From Flavobacteriales bacterium (GTDB lineage Bacteria > Bacteroidota > Bacteroidia > Flavobacteriales > BACL11): a stretch of 7,756 nucleotides of DNA. Shown one piece after another: positions 4,879 through 7,756 of the stretch. The stretch's first letter is position 1; every line of letters begins with the position of its first letter. The stretch lies in NCBI GenBank assembly GCA_018664745.1, contig JABJNS010000178.1, positions 1-7,756 of the forward strand. The letters run 5' to 3'. The position numbers were made by a program, and so were the translations under genes. A model generated the notes under the pieces. It had not been told where the DNA came from and did no database searches. It saw only the letters and a list, made by a program, of their open reading frames with translations.

Positions 4879-6525
4879 TTAGCCATTCATAGTTACCAAG
4901 AACTCAGTATTGTCTTTTGTTTTCTGTAATCTATCTTTCATGAATTCAATTGCTTCAATTGGATTCATATCTGCTAAGTAATTTCTAAGTACCCAAATTC
5001 TTTGAATATGTTCTTTATCCAATAATAAGTCCTCACGCCTAGTAGAAGAAGAAACTAAATCAACAGCAGGATAAATTCTTCTATTGGCAATTCTTCTATC
5101 TAGTTGAAGTTCCATGTTACCTGTACCTTTAAATTCTTCAAAGATTACCTCATCCATTTTACTTCCTGTTTCTGTAAGGGCAGTTGCTAAAATAGTTAAT
5201 GAACCTCCTTTTTCAATCTTACGAGCGGCACCAAAGAAACGCTTTGGTTTGTGTAATGCATTGGCATCTACACCTCCACTCAATATTTTTCCTGAAGCAG
5301 GTTGTACTGTGTTGTAGGCTCTTGCCAAACGAGTAATAGAATCCAATAGGATAACTACATCATGTCCGCATTCTACCATCCTTTTTGCTTTTTCCAATAC
5401 AATATCAGCTACCTTTACATGTCTGCTTGCTGGCTCATCAAAAGTAGAAGCAATTACTTCAGCATTTACACTTCTTTCCATATCTGTAACCTCTTCAGGA
5501 CGCTCGTCAATTAAAAGAATGATCATGTAAACTTCAGGATGATTATCAGCAATTGCATTTGCAATATCCTTTAGAAGTACAGTTTTACCTGTTTTAGGTT
5601 GTGCTACAATTAATCCTCTTTGTCCTTTACCTAATGGAGTAAAGATATCAAGCATTCTAGTAGAAACATTGTTGTGTCCATTTCCTAAAAGGTTAAACTT
5701 TTCATAAGGGAATAGTGGCGTTAAATGGTGAAAAGGAATCCTATCTCTAACAATTCCTGGATCACGACCATTAATACTCTCTACTTGTATTAAAGGAAAG
5801 TATTTCTCACCTGTTTTTGGTGGACGAACTGTCCCTTTAATAGTGTCGCCCGTTTTTAAACCAAATAGCTTAATTTGTGAATGCGAAACATAAACATCAT
5901 CAGGTGATGATAAGTAGTGATAATCGCTTGAACGCATAAAACCGTACCCATCAGGCATGATTTCAATTACTCCTTCCGTATTGATTATTCCATCAAAGTT
6001 ATAATCGTATTTTGATGGGGGAGTATTACTGTTTGATTGGTTTTTATTGCTGTTATGTTTTGGTTTAGGGTGTGAGTTGGTTTGCCCTTCTCCTTTTTTA
6101 GGATGATTGTGAACTGGCTTTTTAGGGCCATTGTTATCATCATTTTTCTTTGGGTGGTTATGCACGGGTTTTTTAGGTGCATTTTGCCCATCTTTATTTT
6201 TTTGATGATTGTGAACAGGTTTTTTATGCTCTTTTTTCTCTTCAGTATTTTTTTGAAGGTTATGCACAGGTTTTTTAGGCACATTCCTTTCTTTTTTATT
6301 TTCTTGCTGCAGAGTTGCTTGTTTTTGTACAGGCTTCTTCTCAGTTCTAGGTCTTTGTTTCTTTTCAGGAGCAGGTTGCGGTTTCGCATTTTCTGCCTGA
6401 TGATCCAAGATAGCATAAGCCAAATCTTGTTTTTTTAATTTCTCAAACTTTTTGAGATTTAGTTCTGTCGCAATTGCTTTTAAATCAGCAACTTTTTTTG
6501 CGTTTAATTCTTCTAATTTATACAT
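4879..6525 (-). CDS. rho: Transcription termination factor Rho with a repeat-bearing N-terminal extension
   Basis: Hexameric RNA-dependent ATPase/translocase that ends transcription at rut sites. It has 548 aa against 419 in E. coli; the difference is a basic, low-complexity insertion at about 46-175 between the N-terminal Rho helical domain (1-45) and the cold-shock-type RNA-binding domain (about 185-253, DGYGFMRS at 192-199). Inside the insertion KKPVHN recurs at 84, 101, 118 and 135 with a 17-residue period, plus a degenerate copy near 153. The ATPase domain is complete: Walker A AQPKTGKT (308-315), IDERPEEV (339-346), Walker B VVILLDSITRLARAYN (390-405), Q-loop SGGVDANAL (416-424) and the FKGTGN R-loop region (465-470). 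The ATG start gives the usual Rho N-terminus. Long charged insertions are common in Bacteroidota Rho and have been linked to RNA binding or condensation in some bacteria. It is transcribed away from the DUF4293 gene and ends at a strong hairpin terminator. Confidence 0.97.
   Translation of the reverse strand: MYKLEELNAKKVADLKAIATELNLKKFEKLKKQDLAYAILDHQAENAKPQPAPEKKQRPRTEKKPVQKQATLQQENKKERNVPKKPVHNLQKNTEEKKEHKKPVHNHQKNKDGQNAPKKPVHNHPKKNDDNNGPKKPVHNHPKKGEGQTNSHPKPKHNSNKNQSNSNTPPSKYDYNFDGIINTEGVIEIMPDGYGFMRSSDYHYLSSPDDVYVSHSQIKLFGLKTGDTIKGTVRPPKTGEKYFPLIQVESINGRDPGIVRDRIPFHHLTPLFPYEKFNLLGNGHNNVSTRMLDIFTPLGKGQRGLIVAQPKTGKTVLLKDIANAIADNHPEVYMIILLIDERPEEVTDMERSVNAEVIASTFDEPASRHVKVADIVLEKAKRMVECGHDVVILLDSITRLARAYNTVQPASGKILSGGVDANALHKPKRFFGAARKIEKGGSLTILATALTETGSKMDEVIFEEFKGTGNMELQLDRRIANRRIYPAVDLVSSSTRREDLLLDKEHIQRIWVLRNYLADMNPIEAIEFMKDRLQKTKDNTEFLVTMNG
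6052..6276 (-). repeat. Tandem 51-bp coding repeats in rho
   Basis: Four KKPVHN units at residues 84-89, 101-106, 118-123 and 135-140 give an exact 17-residue (51-bp) period. A decayed fifth (PKPKHN, 153-158) is shifted by one residue. The linkers (for example QKNTEEKKEH, HQKNKDGQNAP, HPKKNDDNNGP) vary while the core stays fixed at protein level. DNA of the cores differs at silent and near-silent positions, so the repeats are not freshly amplified. Confidence 0.9.
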
Positions 6526-6686
6526 AAATATTTTTTAATATAATAATCTTAATTCGGTTGTAAATGTGAATTGTCAAGATGTTTTGTAGGGGGAGTTACT
6601 TTAGATAAGTTGTGCAATAATACAAATTTTTTAAGATATGGGCAAATCCTACAATTTTATTAGTTTTGCAGCAAATACTTACAACT
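6526..6686. promoter_or_regulatory. Divergent intergenic region between rho and the DUF4293 gene
   Basis: A 161-bp AT-rich gap that must hold the rho promoter and leader. I found a clear -7 element only toward DUF4293. Toward rho there is no exact TAnnTTTG; TAGGATTTG (one extra base between TA and TTTG) near 6642-6650 and a TTGACA-like string near 6572-6577 are weak possibilities. No riboswitch-like structure is evident. Confidence 0.4.
6661..6668 (+). promoter_or_regulatory. Candidate -7 promoter element of the DUF4293 gene
   Basis: TAGTTTTG fits the Bacteroidota TAnnTTTG element exactly and ends 18 nt before the ATG at 6687. Its last three bases are the TTG of a possible longer ORF, which argues that this TTG is promoter rather than start codon. 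No good -33 TTTG was found. Confidence 0.5.
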
Positions 6687-7079
6687 ATGATTCAAAGAGT
6701 ACAATCTTTATTTTTTTTCTTTTCAGCTATCTGTTCCATTACTATTGTTTACACTTTTCCAGTATTGCAAGATGATACAAACATTTACTTATTAAAAGAT
6801 CATTTTTCTGATGCTCGTCTGTTTGTGTTCTTGTCAGCAGCTCTTTCTATTTTTGCAATATTTCAGTTTAAAAATAGAAGTAGACAACAGCTAATTGCTT
6901 CTATTGCTCGCCTGATGATAACCATTGCATTTTTCTTAATTGTATTCTTACACAGGGAAGAAGAGGTTTTTGGAATAGGAATGATTCTCTTAATTGTCCC
7001 GTTTATTACTTTAATAGCAGCAAACTTCTTTATTAGAAAAGATGAAAAATTAGTAAAGTCTTCTGATAGAATACGTTAG
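6687..7079 (+). CDS. DUF4293 family membrane protein
   Basis: A 130-aa integral membrane protein of unknown function, found in Bacteroidota. The N-terminus MIQRVQSLF is typical of DUF4293 proteins. Four hydrophobic segments are visible at about 7-26, 44-61, 68-89 and 95-114, followed by a charged, lysine-rich tail. The gap between the first two (about 27-42, DDTNIYLLKDHFSD) would form a polar loop. I chose the ATG at 6687; a TTG 21 bases earlier lies inside the promoter element. From memory, DUF4293 next to rho and near a metallophosphoesterase is a recurring arrangement in Flavobacteria. The stop codon interleaves with that of the convergent phosphoesterase (4-bp overlap, 7076-7079), with no terminator between them. 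Confidence 0.88.
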   Translation: MIQRVQSLFFFFSAICSITIVYTFPVLQDDTNIYLLKDHFSDARLFVFLSAALSIFAIFQFKNRSRQQLIASIARLMITIAFFLIVFLHREEEVFGIGMILLIVPFITLIAANFFIRKDEKLVKSSDRIR

Positions 7080-7576
7080 CCTTTACTTCTAGGAAATTCC
7101 ACTACTCGTAAATCTTTTATGTCTTTCCCATCAATTGTAAAGCATAATATTGTTTTAACTTGGTGAATTCCATAATCGCCTACTGCTCCAGGGTTCATAT
7201 GCAATAATTGGTTCTTTTTATCATACATCACTTTTAGGATATGTGAATGTCCACAAATAAATAAGTCAGGATTTGCTTGTTCAATAATAGGTAGTATCTT
7301 CTTGTCATACCTTCCAGGGTATCCCCCAATATGCGTCATCATTACATTTACCTTCTCACATTTGAAATAGAGATTTCCTTTAAATTCTGTTCTGATAGTT
7401 CTGTCGTCAATATTTCCATAAACAGCTTTAACTGGAGCGTATTTTTTTAAAGCATCTGTTACTTCAAGTGAACCAATATCGCCAGCATGCCAAATTTCAT
7501 CAGCTTTTTCAAAATGTGGAAAAAAACGCTCATCCAAAGTGTGATGAGTGTCTGAAAGCAGTACAATTTGCTTCAT
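7076..7576 (-). CDS. YfcE/MJ0936-type metallophosphoesterase
   Basis: A 166-aa calcineurin-like phosphoesterase of the YfcE/MJ0936 group, small cytoplasmic enzymes that hydrolyse phosphodiesters with two metal ions. The physiological substrate is unknown. All metal-binding motifs are present: D9 and H11 in LSDTHH, D33 in HAGDIG, N55 in YGNIDD, H82 in MTHIGG, and H110 plus H112 in CGHSH. NPGA (128-131) is also typical. Length matches MJ0936 (166 aa) and is a little below E. coli YfcE (184 aa). The ATG (7574-7576) follows the stop of the upstream secreted-protein gene with no gap (TAA-ATG), so translation may be coupled. It is convergent with the DUF4293 gene. Confidence 0.93.
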   Translation of the reverse strand: MKQIVLLSDTHHTLDERFFPHFEKADEIWHAGDIGSLEVTDALKKYAPVKAVYGNIDDRTIRTEFKGNLYFKCEKVNVMMTHIGGYPGRYDKKILPIIEQANPDLFICGHSHILKVMYDKKNQLLHMNPGAVGDYGIHQVKTILCFTIDGKDIKDLRVVEFPRSKG

Positions 7577-7756
7577 TTACTTTAATAGTGTAACTATACC
7601 TGTATAGATAAATGGTTTGTCTTTAAAATCAATTGCTAAAATAGAATAGGAGTATACTCCATCTTGTACAAAGTTGCCATTAACTTTACCATCCCATATT
7701 CCATTATCATCTTGAAAAATAATTTCACCCCATCTATCAAAAATAGTGATTGTATA
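7577..7756 (-). CDS. C-terminal type IX secretion (gliding-motility type B) sorting domain of a surface or secreted protein (5' part outside window)
   Basis: The last 59 codons of a gene entering from the right edge. The segment has the features of the gliding-motility-associated C-terminal domain: ITIFDRWGEIIF (3-14), WDGKVNG (21-27), DGVYSYSI (32-39), and the end YTGIVTLLK with the stop at 7577-7579. Proteins with this domain are exported by the type IX (Por) system and are released or anchored at the outer membrane of Bacteroidota. The passenger domain is not visible, so the protein's own function is unknown. The stop directly abuts the phosphoesterase ATG. Confidence 0.9.
   Translation of the reverse strand, partial: YTITIFDRWGEIIFQDDNGIWDGKVNGNFVQDGVYSYSILAIDFKDKPFIYTGIVTLLK

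Noticed and set aside
5114..5317. 67-aa plus-strand open frame inside rho
   Set aside because: An antisense shadow of the Rho ATPase domain.
5985..6438. Long open frames on both strands over the rho N-terminal region
   Set aside because: They are created by the repetitive lysine- and asparagine-rich rho coding sequence; their translations are biased and show no family features.

Overview
The window looks like chromosomal DNA of a low-GC member of the Bacteroidota, most likely Flavobacteriales. The evidence is a C-terminal gliding-motility/type IX secretion (type B) sorting domain at the right edge, a DUF4293 membrane protein beside rho, a Rho with a long basic N-terminal extension, and upstream sequences carrying the Bacteroidota -7 element TAnnTTTG. 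No rRNA, tRNA, CRISPR array or recognisable transposase is visible.

Left block (1-3185): housekeeping genes. On the minus strand accA (acetyl-CoA carboxyltransferase alpha) is followed after 3 nt by dnaB (replicative helicase), which runs off the left edge. Divergent from accA, ispE (MEP isoprenoid pathway kinase) lies on the plus strand. The 102-bp gap between them holds a -7-like box for each direction.

Middle block (about 3165-4776): accessory DNA. A ParE-type toxin and a ribbon-helix-helix antitoxin, overlapping by 8 nt and preceded by a perfect 24-bp palindrome, sit directly against the 3' end of ispE. Downstream of the palindrome there is a second, in-frame copy of the end of ispE (96 bp, 85/96 identical, no gaps), with its own tail and stop codon. 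The current ispE takes its last six codons and stop from the opposite strand of the toxin gene. This looks like a small toxin-antitoxin unit inserted at the 3' end of an essential gene, giving the gene a replacement end and leaving the displaced end behind. Next comes a two-gene minus-strand operon joined by TAATG. It encodes a basic protein with a possible helix-hairpin-helix, DNA-glycosylase-like segment and a small acidic partner. The first gene has no ATG in its uninterrupted frame, and an in-frame ATG upstream is cut off by a stop at codon 6.

Right block (4822-7756): housekeeping again. rho (minus) ends at a strong hairpin terminator and carries four 17-residue tandem repeats in its basic N-terminal region. 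DUF4293 (plus) diverges from rho and converges on a YfcE/MJ0936-type metallophosphoesterase (minus), with the two stop codons interleaved. The phosphoesterase ATG directly follows the stop of a partial secreted or surface protein that enters from the right edge.

The core genes are confident calls. The insertion history of the middle block is inferred from the repeat structure alone.
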